64,000 nucleotides of DNA from Lyophyllum atratum (Eukaryota > Basidiomycota > Agaricomycetes > Agaricales > Lyophyllaceae), in the NCBI GenBank assembly GCA_014905825.1, contig JACGCN010000034.1:124001-188000 (forward strand), given 5' to 3'. The notes beneath the pieces were generated by a model. It did no database searches. It saw only the letters and a program-made list of their open reading frames with translations, and was not told the origin of the DNA. The first letter of the stretch is position 1; each line of letters opens with the position of its first letter. The translations under genes were made by a program, and so were the position numbers. This document shows, one piece after another, positions 1 through 11,460 of this stretch.

Positions 1-260
1 GGATAATCCAGATGGCTTTTTTGGCCTTTGGGCTTAGGGCTTGACTTTGGGGTCAGGAGATGTTTGGGTTGATTTTACTTATCCCCCGTTTTACTCTTTT
101 CGGTTTTTTTTTCCACCTTTTCCTTGGGTGACATGTCAGAGATGTGTGTTTTGTTTGTGGTTGTTCCCATGTTGTACATGTCTTCACGGTCTTACTCTCC
201 CGCCCCCCCGCCCTGATATCCCAACAATGTTACGATCTTGCTGACGCTCTATTTGTCCAG

Positions 261-1186
261 ATGCTCCACTCCTACCGCCTCATAATGGACGACGCCTCCG
301 AGCTCGCCTCAGGCCCCGGCCGGCCCCCTCCGCCCCCGGAGCAGCTCGAGCGCATGCTCCTCTCCGCCAGCCAAGGCGCCCAGACTATCGACGCCATCCG
401 GCTCGCGGTCGAGGGGATGTCGCCCGTCGAGGCGGCGCAGATACAGCAACAGCAACATCACCACCAGCAGGAGGAGGAGCAGAAGCCGATGAGCATGAGT
501 CTTATCGTGAACACGAACACGGGCACGGGCTCGGTGGGGGGTATGGGTATGAGTGCCGGTGCGAATGGCAAGCAGGTAGGGTTCTTGGTTCTTGCTGTGC
601 GTGTTGGGTGTGGTTAGCTCACTTTGTTTTTTCTGTTTTCGTTGCTTTCGCGTCCTTTTTCGCTCGGAATGAACAAGTAGAAGACGGAGGATGGCCCTAG
701 CAGTTCTACCGGCGGCGGTGGTGGTGGTGGAGGAGGAGGCACCGGTAATACCAATGGCGGCCAGGAGGGTCAGACATGTCTTGGGTGCAAGGCGACATCA
801 ACACCTGAATGGCGCCGCGGGCCGATGGGTGAGTTGGGTTTTGCTACCCCTTTATGGTCGTCCTTCTTCGTAGGCACCTTTCTGACGCTTAACGACAGGC
901 CCAAGGACGCTATGCAACGCCTGCGGGCTCGTATACGCTAAAATCGTAAGTACCCTCCCCACTCTGTTCTATCTTCGCTATGAGAACCAGGGCTGATGGC
1001 GAAGCGCAGATTAAGCGCCGCGTCCGGGACGAGGTGGGCAAGCAGAATGGACATGGCGAACATTCGCAGGGTTCGTCGCATGAGCAGGGCGATAGTGAGG
1101 GCGATACCGATGAGGAGGGTGAGGAGTATGATTCTCAGGGCCGACATAGCGAGGGCGGGGACCAAGATGGGGGTGGGAGGGACTGA
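261..1186 (+). CDS. GATA-type zinc-finger transcription factor, 3' part
   Basis: Sequence-specific DNA-binding regulator, expected in the nucleus. Exons read as 261-575, 681-828, 899-945 and 1010-1186; all joins keep frame and total 228 codons plus stop. The finger is C-x2-C-x18-C-x2-C (CLGC ... CNAC, first Cys at base 777), with TPEWRRGP and a basic tail IKRRVRD after it. The 18-residue loop is that of the NsdD/WC-2 class rather than the 17-residue GATA-1 class. An intron splits the finger between Met and Gly. The region before the finger is Gln/His-rich and then Gly-rich; the C-terminus is acidic. Base 261 is an ATG directly after a good acceptor, so the true start is probably in exons left of the window, and a PAS domain (as in WC-2) cannot be checked. 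Family sure, orthology not. Confidence 0.8.
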
Positions 1187-3982
1187 ACGAGGAGCCGGCG
1201 GGGTGTCAGGGATGAGAGATGAGAGGGACCTCTGCGGTATGCCGATATGCCGCTCACCGGGGTCTGATTTTCTTTTGTGTCTCCCGCTCTCACTTCGCCA
1301 CTCCCTCCGCCTTCCACCCTACCGCTTGGCTGATTTTTCTTGTGCTTGCTTTTTTTTTTGGCGTGTTTGCTCCCTGCTTCCATTGTGCATTATGGTTTCT
1401 CTCCTTGTGATATTTGTATTGGTCTCGCTAATATCCCCTTTGCTGTGTTTGTTGACTCCCCACCCCCCTCGGACTCTTTGCGTTTCATACAGCCCAGCGT
1501 TAATACCTATCTGTACCCCCCGCATCATTACCCTCGCCTTCGTTCTTGATCTACCCCTCTTGGATGCGCCGTGTGGTGCCCGTTCCCTGCTTACTACTTA
1601 TATCGTATCATCTCAGGACCCGTGGGGCCCCCCAGCTGATCACATTTGTATGTGTACCCCTTCGTATTTATTACCATGACTCCCGGGCTGTTGTGTCCTT
1701 ATTACCATCCCTTTTTTGGTCCCCCACGCATTGTTTTTGACTTTTTTGTTCTCGTATCTTGTCCTTTTTGGAGGGGGAAGGGTCCTTTTTGTGCCGTGCC
1801 GTCATCTCGTGTCGGAAGTTGGATTTGTGGGTTGGGATCACCGGGATTCGTGGGCGTACGTGTATTATTTGTTCAGGTGTTCGGGCGCACCAACCCATTC
1901 CTGTCCAAAATATCTATTTCGCCGAGGCTGATATAATGTTGATGTTCTAGGTCCCTGTTCCCGACTGGCTGCACCCCTCGATGGCTATCGCAGCGAGCCA
2001 GGGGGCACGATGATTGACTTTTCCCCGTTATGCCGTTAATGCGCTATAACCTATCAACGCTGGTGCCACGACTCGCCTGCAAGCGAGGATTATATTCCCA
2101 AGGCTGCTGCTGCCTCCATTTGGGCGCAGGGGGGTCGACCCGCTTGAATCTATTTGTTTGAAACCTACAATTGGGATAGGACCTATTGCACTTTATGGCT
2201 AAATCAGCCCATGTCACGGTACGCAGTTAGTTTATCCCCGGCGCCGGGCCCACACAGTTGCTCTGCCAGCTGATTCACCCCATGATAACTTTTTGGCTTT
2301 TTTCAGACCCGAGATGTCAAGATATGAAAATCCCTCTATTGCCCGTGCGCGCCCAAGAACCTGCTCCCCATGCACCTATTGCCCCGCACTGGGCCGAGAT
2401 ACGCCGTCTCTGTATATATACACCCCTTGGTACTGTACACACTCATACACCTATCTTCTCCCGCATCCGCGCCGCCTGCCGAGCTACGCGGACATGCGAT
2501 ATTTTAACTTGACTCCCCCCATCGATTTTGGTTTTGGCAGCGCCTTGTCCTTGTCTGACGATCACTACAAATCGCGACATTCACACACTGTATGTATGTA
2601 CATGTCTGTTCGCCATCAGGAATGTGTATCTATCAAGCTCAAGCCCCGCGTGCCGTGATATGTATTGCGTGTTTACTCGTCCCAGGCTTGCGGCTGATGT
2701 ATGCAAGTGATTAGGCGGCATCAGGTGTGGGGAGGTGTACCTTGCAGGGTCAGATGATGCGTGCGCACCTGCGTCGACCCCCCTCTTGAGTCTTGTCGTC
2801 CTCGGGTCTCTGCGCCGTCTTGTTGGTGTCGACGAGGACCGGGAGGCGCTTTGGTGATCCTGTATGTGCGGTGCCTTACTAACAACTTAAGAACCCGCGC
2901 CAGCGAACGCTCGACCTGCCAAAAACGCACGCGAAGCCTATTCGAAGCCCTCGCTGGCCTGTCGCTGTCACGAGGTTGGGGCCGTGTGTAATGGACTTGT
3001 CGCGTCGATCAATGGGAGCTTGTTCTACTCTTTGTGGGTCGGTTCGGCAAATTAGAGTATAACATGAGAAGCGAGGAACCTCCTTCCTCTCACCTTCGAA
3101 GTCCGGCACATGGGGGCACATGGTCATGACAACTGCGTAGGAAGATGGATCATGGCGGTCTAACTGTCAAGGCTCAAAACCCCCCTGAAATGCATACAGA
3201 GACGTCCTGCGCATATCATCTTGCAAACGCAAAACCTTAACGAGCGGTCGAGCCCGTCCGGCGACTCCGAGTTTGCATGCACCAACGCCATCTGCAATAT
3301 TCGAGAGAACACGAGACGGCTTTTAGGAAAGGGCCCGATGGACTCGGAGAAGTGGTATCTTCCAATTACTTCTTAAGAACCGCCCCAGGAAGTTTCGAAT
3401 TCATCAACGATACAATTGACCTTGACGTCGCCTTAACGACATAGCCTTCTTATCGGCTAGAGGTTCAAATGAACCGAAACTCCAAGTCCGCACTCGCAAA
3501 GGTCACAAAAACCCGTCCAACGTTCCAGGTAGTAACACAGGGAAACACGAAAATAAGTACAACGAAAGGAGCTCGAATCCCATCTACACAGCGAAAAGAG
3601 AGAGAGAGAGAAATAATTACATGAGTAGGTTCATAAATAGATGCGGTTTCTACTACTAAGAGGTTGCTGCAGCCTGTGGATGTCATAAAAGTACACAATG
3701 AACGTTGCCCGCTCCCCGCTCCCCTCTCTGCTCCCACCTCGTCGTCATCAACCGAACCCACGACTTGGAGTCCAAGGCCGAAAACCCATCGGAAGCCAGA
3801 GTCAGAAGCGCCGAGGACCCCTCCACTAATGCCAAAGACCCCGCCACCCCAGGTCCCAGGTCCCAACCGAAGCCTCGACCGGCATTCCGCCAATCCGAAC
3901 CAGGACCAGGAGCTCAAGCAAAAGCTCGACCCATACCCCCAACGACCCCGACAATACCCACCCCCCCCACTCACCGCCCTCA
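1187..3982. other. Intergenic region, no supported gene
   Basis: About 2.8 kb between the 3' end of the GATA gene and the 3' end of SPT20 (convergent). It contains pyrimidine-rich tracts and short open frames in all six frames with no recognisable domain, no consistent exon phases and no start context. A (GA)n run lies near 3600-3613. I see no repeat or RNA gene. Confidence 0.5.
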
Positions 3983-6253
3983 TCACCGCCCCTGAATCCC
4001 CGCCGACCCCGCCTTCGCCGCAACCTGCTGCGCATGCGCATGCGCCATCGCCTGCCCATTCACCATCGGCATCCCCCTCCCCACCCCCATCGGCATCCCC
4101 ATCCCCGCCCCCACACCCACGCCCTGCTGCTGCCAATACATCCGCTGCTGGTGCGCCTGCATCTGCGTGTAGTTCATCGTGGGGTAGGCGTACATCTGGG
4201 GCGTGTACATGTGGAGTTGGTTCTGTGGGTTCTGGGGGTTCTGGGGTTGTTGTTGTGGATTCTGCGGGTTCGGGATTTGGGCGGTCTGTTGGGGTTGGGT
4301 GGGGTCTGAGGCGGGGGTGGAGCTTGAGGCTGGGTTCGTGTTGGGATTTGGTGTGTGTGCCCGCCCGTTGGCAGCGGCGGCAGCGGCGGCGAGGTGGGCG
4401 GGGACCTGGGCGGTCCCGTGGACCATGGGGCGAAGATGAGCGGGGTTATACGTAGGCGTGAAGGTGTGTTGAGGGTGTTGGGCAGGATGCTGCTGTGCTT
4501 GTTGTTGAAGTTGAAGTTGCTGCGGCTGCCCCTGCTGTTGACCAGGCAGCTGAGTGGTCGGAGGCATCGGCGAACGCAGTTGCTTATTCGGAACCAGCGG
4601 GCTAGAAAGTGCAGCAGCTTGACTCTGCGGCGTCGACCGCCCGTTCTTCTGCGCCGCGTTCAGCCGTTGCTGGAGGATCTGCTGCTGTTGCACCTGTTGG
4701 CCCTGCTGTAGCTGCTGTGCGTAGAGAAGATGCGCATGGGCGATGGCTTGTGGAGTCTGCAGCTGTTGCTGGGGTGTAGCCTTCGCGCCATTGACAGCGG
4801 CCGTCCCTTTGGGCGCGCCACCAACACCACCACCATTCCGAGGGGGCGGCTGATTCAGGAAATGCGCAGTGGGTACTGACGGCTGGAAGGTGGTGGTCTG
4901 GGTTGCTAGGGCGTTCAGTGGAGGTTGTAAAGGGGGTGCGGGTGTTTTGGAAGGGGGCGGTGGGCGTGATGACGGGGCGTAGCTGTTGATCTTCATTTGT
5001 GCGGGTGTTGGGGTTCTCCTGGCAGCTTCGGTCGCGGCTTGTACATTTGGGTATACTTGGGGTTGCAGGGGTGAATGTGCTTTGTTGGGTGTGGGTGGGT
5101 TAGGTGGGTTTTGATTAATGAATTGGTGCGTGGTAGGTGGGGGTACGGGGGTGGAGGAGCCGTTTGCTCGGAGGAAGGTCATGGTGGCGGTGTTCGTGGC
5201 GGTGGCGGGGGTGGGTCTCTTCTTGTCTTCTGAATCGGCGGGAGAGTGGGCTTGGGAAACAGTGATAGATGGCGTAGGAGGTTTTGAAAGTACGGCACTG
5301 GGAGGGAGCGGGAGCGTGTTGGAAGCAGCTGATCCAGGTGGTTCGGGCCCCGTATCTCGCTTTTCTCGTTTTCTCTGAATGGCATCCAATATCCGGTAGC
5401 TGTTTATAATGTCAGCGTCGTGGCAGATACAAGTTGTGCAGAGAGCTTACCTTGCGGTCATGGTCCTGTTCTGCCTCGGGTTCATGAACTGCATGATTTT
5501 CGCTCTCCGCGCCTTGTCCGTCTCGTCTTCCTCCGGGTCCAAAGCCGCAGCCTTCCTCTTCAGAGAGACGGGCACGGTCGGCGTAGACACCCTCGTAACG
5601 TGGTTCGCGATTCGCGCCAGGTGAGGATCGGGATCGAGACAAAGTGGCGGCGAGGTAGCCAGCTAACGTGAGGAAAGGGGTCAAAAGACAATACCGCAAG
5701 ATTACGTTCGGAACGCACCAGCAGACGTGCCTCCACCTCTAGCGCGTCGCGATCTGTCCATTTGGAACCGCTGCGTTGGCTGAGCGAACAAATGTCTGCC
5801 CATAGTGTCTCCGAATTTGGATGGAGGACGGCGCGGGTCCGCTCTGGTTTCTCAAGGGTGGGCTCCTTATTCCGCTGCGGCCGATAGTCCAGGAGCTCAA
5901 CGATCATACATCCTAGTGAAGAACCATAGTTCAAGCGACGCCAACACGTCTAAGATAATAAGCGCCCATACCGTCATAGAACGGGACCCGTGCGGCCTCG
6001 AACAGCTCCAGAAAGTCCACGGGTATCCGGTGCGCTCTTACATCGTCTAGCAATGACTAGCGTGGCCTATGTCAACGTAAGGCATGACAACAAATGAAGA
6101 GTCGCGGACCGCAATCTGGTTATTATACAGAAACTTCGAGCCGTTGTTCAGCGTCCAGTATTCGAGGTGGAGGTGGATGGTAAAGGAGGGCGGCAGTGCC
6201 TCTGTTCTTTCTAGCAGGGCCTCGACGTAGCGGGTGCGATTGTATCCTGCCAT
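3983..6253 (-). CDS. SPT20: SAGA complex subunit Spt20
   Basis: Structural subunit of the SAGA histone acetyltransferase coactivator, nuclear. Exons on the minus strand: 6253-6110, 6056-5972, 5912-5695, 5662-5451, 5399-3983; 691 residues. The Spt20 domain fills roughly residues 1-270. Its blocks include an N-terminal segment on the pattern PPSF-TIHLHLEYWTLNNGSKFLY-NNQ, then LLDDVRAHRIPVDFLELFEA, CMIVELLDYRP, LHPNSETLWADI, DPDPHLARIANHV and KRKAAALDPEEDE. The rest, encoded by the last exon, is low-complexity Pro/Gln/Asn/Thr sequence with poly-Gln and poly-Ala runs, as is usual for fungal Spt20. The Met at 6253 (MAGYNRTRYV) is chosen because conservation begins there; an in-frame Met at 6322 is an alternative. 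It shares a 121-base divergent promoter with HGH1. Exon joins all keep phase. Confidence 0.88.
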
Positions 6254-6374
6254 TCCTTCATGAATCCACAGGTTCGGCGTAAGTACAATGGTGGTGGCAC
6301 TACCGTATGCTGAGGTAAGCACGGTGTTCTAGGGCGAATACCACATCATCACGTGCGCTAATTTAATCGCAGAA
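6254..6374. promoter_or_regulatory. Divergent promoter SPT20 / HGH1
   Basis: The start codons of SPT20 (-) and HGH1 (+) are only 121 bases apart, so both promoters and both 5' leaders must fit here. I see no clear TATA box. If the upstream Met of SPT20 at 6322 is used, the gap shrinks to about 52 bases. Confidence 0.5.
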
Positions 6375-8160
6375 ATGGACGCCCAGCTTCGCGAGGTCAG
6401 TGAACCCTGACGACGACGAGCTCGATGGCTGATACCACGAATACGCGCAGCTCATCCCGTTTCTGCGCGATAGGAACCCGCAGGTTCGACAGATAGCGCT
6501 GTCGCACCTTTTGCCGCAGACGCCGCCGGGATCGCCTCATAGGAACATATTTTTTTCGGGTCTGCAGGCGGGGGGACTGCAGACGAAAGCGAAAGAGACG
6601 GATATCATCAGGGATCTGAAGCTGCTTTGCAGAGATCAGCTTGTCAGTCCCTCTTCAGCTCGTTCATTAATGCGCAATCTGACTGTATACCTAGAACATC
6701 GCTCACGATGCCTTCCGCGCCTTGGTCAATCTATCTGACTCCCCTCTCCTGCTTGCACCGCTCTCAGAGCCGAATTTTTTATCTTTCATCGTATCATACA
6801 TAATAGTATGTCGCCTATCCGCAATTTCGAACACAAGGATTAATAGACAGACTCCAGCACCCCCAATCGATCCTCGCCGATCTCGCGTCGATGCTTCTTT
6901 CAAATCTCACCGCATCCTCAGCGGCATGCTCCATAGTCCTTTCCCTCAAGGTCCCCATCATCCCCGACCCCGCACTTCCCGGCCAGTTCTACGCAACGCA
7001 ATCCCGTTGTGCGACCGGCCCTCCTCCAGACCCATATCCAGCCGGCGAGGCCCACGGTGTTTTAGCGCTGCCGCTGCTGCTCGACGCCTTCGCCACTGTC
7101 CAAGCCGACTCTGGAGATCGTGCGAAGAGAATACGGAAGGGAGAGCTGCATTTCCTGGCTAGTGTGTTCGCGAACCTCAGTGTGGTATGTCGGACCCTTT
7201 TTTCCCCCATGAGAAGAAGAGCTCACTCCCACCACATCGTTCAGGCACCTGCAGGGCGTAATTTCTTCCTGAACCCCCAGCCCACGAATCCCCTCACGCC
7301 CGCGGCCGAACTAGAATACCCCCTCGCCAAGATCGTGAACTTCACTGAACACAAGGACACCATCCGCAGAGGCGGCGTCGCCTCCACCATAAAGTACGTT
7401 TCCCATCGCAACTATCCGAGTATGACAGTGGGCCCTGACCTCCTCGAAGGAACTGTGCATTCCACGCTCCAGGTCACAAGGCCATCTTATCACCAGAGAC
7501 CATCAAAGTCGCCGTCCCACCATCCGCGACAGAGGCACCAGGGATCGATGCCCTGCCCTACATCCTGCTCCCCCTCGCAGGGCCCGAGGAGTTCGATCTC
7601 GAGGTACGATCATCTCAGATGCCCTTTTTCAATGCAGGGATGACTCACCCTCTTCGTATTCTGCAGGACCAGGAAAAGCTCCCGGAAGCACTCCAATTCC
7701 TCCCGCCGACCAAAACGAGGGAGCCAGACGCAACGCTGCGCTTGATGCATGTGGAGACGCTGCTGCTGCTGTGCCATACGCGGTGGGGGCGGGACTACCT
7801 GCGCGAGCACGGGGTGTATGAGATCGTGCGCGCGGCACATGAGAACGAGTCCGTCGACAAGGTATGTACCCTCCATCCATTCAGATTCTGCCCCACCATC
7901 ATATTTATATCTTATGGGTTACGTGATGATCCTCCCACATGCACTTACATGCCGTCCCTCCCCTGCAGATCTCGGAACATATCGAGCGCCTGGTTACATT
8001 ATTGAAGGGCGACGAGCCGGCTGACTCCGCAGATGATGAGGGTATCGACAACGCGGCGCTGGGTGTTGGGGCGCCGCAGGGGACGGTCACGGCGCATCTT
8101 CAAGCTGCTGCTGCTGCGGAGGATGAGGATGATGAGGACGGTAAAATTGAAGAGGTGTAG
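6375..8160 (+). CDS. HGH1: Hgh1, eEF2 folding chaperone adaptor
   Basis: Armadillo/HEAT-type cytosolic protein of the HGH1/FAM203 family, which helps the TRiC chaperonin fold elongation factor 2. Eight exons: 6375-6395, 6451-6642, 6695-6805, 6858-7184, 7245-7393, 7450-7603, 7667-7861, 7969-8160; 446 residues, within a few tens of residues of other fungal members. Recognisable blocks: IPFLRDRNPQVRQIAL near residue 10, DLKLLCRDQ, AHDAFRALVNLSD, LADLASMLLSNLT, then the C-terminal domain with PEALQFLPPTKTREPD, RLMHVETLLLLCHTRWGRDY and REHGVYEIVRAAHE. The tail is acidic. The first exon is only 21 bases. In the fifth intron the acceptor at 7449 was selected because it restores NCAFH, conserved in the family. 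Confidence 0.9.
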
Positions 8161-8986
8161 GTTTGTCGTGTTGGGGGATGTGAATGTATGTTCTAGATTT
8201 TCTGGACCCTCCTTGGTCTCCGCTATGATGTGTGGCTGGATGACGTGCCCTTGGCCGCATGCTGGGAGCTGAAAAAATGCTTCTTGGCCTTCGTTTCGAT
8301 CTGTCAATGACTGAATTGTATCATCATTATGCCTAGTAAGTACCGTTTCGAGCTTAAATTCGTCATTCGGGGACCAGGTTACTTCTATATGTACACGCGT
8401 CAGCATGCAGGCTACAAGTCATATCTCCTGGGCGACGGGTTTACGTGCTGGTGACTTTGTGCTCTTGTAAGCTTGTCGACGCAGCGCCCAAGGCCCATAG
8501 ATCTGCCCAGGATCTGCCAGCCGTTGAACTTGCTGCTTTTCAAATTTTTGGAACATATCCTTACCCCACGTGACCATCTACTTCGCCAAGTGCATGTTTT
8601 TCTAGTTCAGGGTCTTCCCTGACACAAGTTTGTTCTTAGAACATCTCTACGACGAGAAGGACGGCAACCAGATGTTACCTTCCAGGCTATACAATCTATC
8701 TCACCCTGGTGCAGTCTAAGCACGACGATCCCACCAAAGATCACAACTTGAACTCTATTCGCGTTCGCATCTGTGGAGTACAATCACTAATGGAAGAACT
8801 CAATTGGAGCCTGCCTGTGGAGGCGCAGTTGCAACCAACACCAAGAACGCCGATTTCCTCGCGTCGCCAGCTGCAACCATCTATGATTTTCCATCTGAAG
8901 GTCCCTCTTCCCATCACTTTGGTTTCGGGGGTGCTCACGGTTCTATGTAATTGAATAAACATAGGCGATGATGCTGTGGGAGTCTC
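8161..8986. other. Intergenic region
   Basis: Between HGH1 and the TATA box of the next gene. Apart from HGH1 3' flank and promoter sequence of the downstream gene, no reading frame with a domain, repeat or RNA gene was seen. Confidence 0.5.
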
Positions 8987-8994
8987 TATAAAAG
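8987..8994 (+). promoter_or_regulatory. TATA box of the secreted Ala-rich protein gene
   Basis: TATAAAAG in a CTCTATAAAAGCC context. It is 255 bases before the ATG at 9249. Between them lies a C/T-rich leader with CTCTATCCTCCCTTC and CAATTC blocks, typical of strongly expressed fungal genes. This implies a transcript start near 9015-9030 and a leader of about 220-230 bases. Confidence 0.5.
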
Positions 8995-9248
8995 CCAGGG
9001 GCAATGGAGCACACCAATTCGTTCTCTATCCTCCCTTCTTTCCCTTCTTTCCTCGCTCTCCAATTCTTTCTCATCGATCCGCGATCGAGTTGTCTGTCTC
9101 TTCCTACTCCTCCGTCTAAAGCTCAAGGACCTTTTTCTTTCGACCGCGACTTCAGTACACCAGACTTTGTTTAAAGCTCTGCACGTTGATCGTTGACCGT
9201 CCCGTTCCAACTCAACAAGTTCAACCTCACCCACTCGTTCAATCAAAC

Positions 9249-10186
9249 ATGCTTTTCAAGTACACCGTCGTTCCCCTCCTCGCGTGCATGGCTGGATCCG
9301 CCCTTGCCGCGCCCCGTCCCCTCATGGTACGTCAATTCCCTTCATTTTCACCCGCCGTAGATCATTCGCTGATGTTCACCTGCCTATGTAGGCTCGCGGA
9401 AACGCAAAGGCTGGTAACGGTGCTGCTGCAGCCAACAATGGAGGCGACAACACCGCCCTCACCACCGCCGCCGTAAGCCCTTCTCCTTCCCATTCTGCTC
9501 GAACACCCGAACTCACATATAACCCCCCTCACTTCAGTCAGCAGCAAGCTCCTTCGCCCTCCCCGCCGCGACTGGTGTCGCAACTGTCAACGGCACTGAC
9601 GCCGCTGCCAACGGTACTGTCGTCGATAATGGCACCGCTGCAGCTAATGGAACCGTCGTGACTGTCGTGAACGGCACGGAATGCCCGGCCGCTGTTACTG
9701 TCACCGTGGTACGTCCCCTCCCACACTTTGCCTGTCATCTCTGATCCTGAGGACATTTGCGTTGTAGACACAAGCCGCCGCCACCGCCACCGCCGCTGCG
9801 GGAGGAAAGAAGGGCAAGGGCGGTGCTGCTGCCAAAGCTGCCAAAGCTGCTAAGGCCGCCAAAGCTAAGGCTGCCGCCGACGCCGCTGCTGCTGCCGCTG
9901 CGGGAGGTGCCGTGAATGATCCTGCTCTTGATCCCACTGCTGGAGGTGCTATCACCGACCCTGCCCTTGATCCCACCGCCGCTGCTGTGAGTACCCGTTC
10001 TCGCAGCTTTTCAGGAGCCTGTCTGACCGTGTTCGATTTGGATAGGACGCACCCGCCAAAGTCGCAGGTACTAACGCCAACGCCAACGCAGGTGCTAACG
10101 CTGGACCTCAAGCTGCGTCCAAGGTCCAGAAAGCAAATGGACGCCGGGGGATGCTCCGTCGTGCCTTGTCGAGGATGTCGCTCTGA
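9249..10186 (+). CDS. Secreted Ala-rich low-complexity protein
   Basis: Five exons (9249-9326, 9392-9472, 9538-9708, 9768-9986, 10046-10186) give 229 residues. A clear signal peptide covers residues 1-19 (LLACMAGSALA, cleavage before AP). The mature protein is dominated by Ala, Gly, Asn and Thr, with several NGT sequons (possible N-glycosylation), a single Cys in NGTECPA, a Lys/Ala-rich helix-like segment around residues 145-165, a short duplication of DPALDPTA, an Ala-Asn repeat (NANANAG) and a basic tail ending RRALSRMSL. I do not recognise a family. The leader, TATA box and signal peptide suggest an abundant wall or extracellular protein; that is inference. Exon phases are all zero, i.e. 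every exon is a whole number of codons. Confidence 0.75.
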
Positions 10187-10556
10187 GTCTTGGTGGACAT
10201 GATGTGGGGAGAACGGGGAGTGGAGAGTTATGTGGAGTGATGAATCCGTCGTCGAAAACCAAGAATTTGTACTTACTTTAGATTAGGCTAGAGCGCCCGA
10301 TTATTTGAGATTTTTTTTGCGAGGAACGCTTTTGGTATGATTTGAGCTTGAGATGGCGGTCTGACAGTAAACGGGGATCGTCTGTCGTAGTCGGGGAGTC
10401 CATGGTCCATTGGCGTATATCGCAATTTTGACTCTTGGATAATTTGAGCAATTCCCTTCATACTCAAGGCTTCAAACTCACATAGTTCTGTTTTGGCGGT
10501 CATTTCCCAGTAGTAGTTTTTTTTTTATAGTCACTGAATCATGCAGCCTCTCATGT

Positions 10557-11460
10557 TTACAGCCTATCCTCATCGAGCGACGCGTGGCCGTCTGGCAGAG
10601 TGGACACGAAGAAGACAGAGGCGTTGGATTGGAACATGCCCTGCAGGAAATCATAGCCGAGGAAGCTGAAGGACAAATTCCCTTCAGTCACAACACAGTC
10701 AGACAAGACAGTGATCGAAACGTGAGGGTAGAGAATTGGTGTTTTAGAACTTGAAGCTGATGGCTATTTGATGTCGTTCGTGCTTGAGATTGGCGCGCCA
10801 CCAAGGGATATAGCTCGATAGATCGCGATTTGAAGAGCACAACGTATGGGCCCATGATACGTGCACCGACAATTCCATTTAGCTGAGAAACATGTCAGTG
10901 GATGAAGACCATTCTTACAGAGCCGAACAGTTTACCAGTTCGTCTAAATCATCGCTTTGAGTTGATATGCTCAGCAGTGCGTCGATAGTTTTACCATTCG
11001 TGTCTCGTGGAGAGGACCCATCTAATCCGTTGATGGTCATAACGTCCACAGTGTTCGCGCTGGACAGAATTAGAAGCTGCAACGCCGGTTCTATAGTTCT
11101 CGCTATCTGCGGTACTGGGCTAACCAATGTATGCAAAAGTTGAAACTCGTTCGGGTCGAAAATAGACTCGGAGTGTCGTAGCTGAACACGATAGACTCGT
11201 GTTATCGCTGGTCTGACATCATGCATCCATAAGTCTAGCATCTGCGTAGGGTCAAGAAACCCTCACATCGATGCCCGTGTCAAAGCTAGGATAACGTGTT
11301 CATTTGAAGAACAAAGACCTGAAATGACGGAAGCCCTGGCGCAGTCTGCCAACGCGCCACAAGCTGATACTAGTTTGCAATCTTGGATCCGATGTGGTGC
11401 AAGTGTAACCGACTCGGACTTGCCTACCACGATGCTCCCCGAAACAAAGGATATCCTATA
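10557..11460 (-). CDS. Probable F-box / beta-propeller type protein, C-terminal part
   Basis: Minus-strand coding pieces with the flavour of the large Agaricomycete F-box family, whose C-terminal half is a WD-like propeller. Pieces: about 11460-11262 (FVSGSIVVGKSESVTL), about 11241-10936 (VYRVQLRHSESIFDPNEF, IARTIEPALQLLI), 10882 downwards (LNGIVGARIMGPYVVLF and SIELYP) and about 10751-10557 (VVTEGNLSFSFLGYDFLQG, stop at 10557). The join 10936/10882 is a good donor and acceptor; the other joins are not settled. I could not find the F-box itself or a convincing start upstream. In this family such proteins recruit substrates to SCF ubiquitin ligases. It may be a pseudogene. Confidence 0.4.

Noticed and set aside
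3465..4455. Long open frames of 223 codons (-) and 263 codons (+) over the end of SPT20
   Set aside because: They are shadows of the GC-rich, Pro/Gln-rich SPT20 last exon or run past its stop, with Gly/Ala/Pro repeat composition and no domain.
9701..10111. 136-codon minus-strand frame rich in Ala
   Set aside because: Antisense of the Ala-rich secreted protein; poly-Ala in both directions comes from GCN codons.
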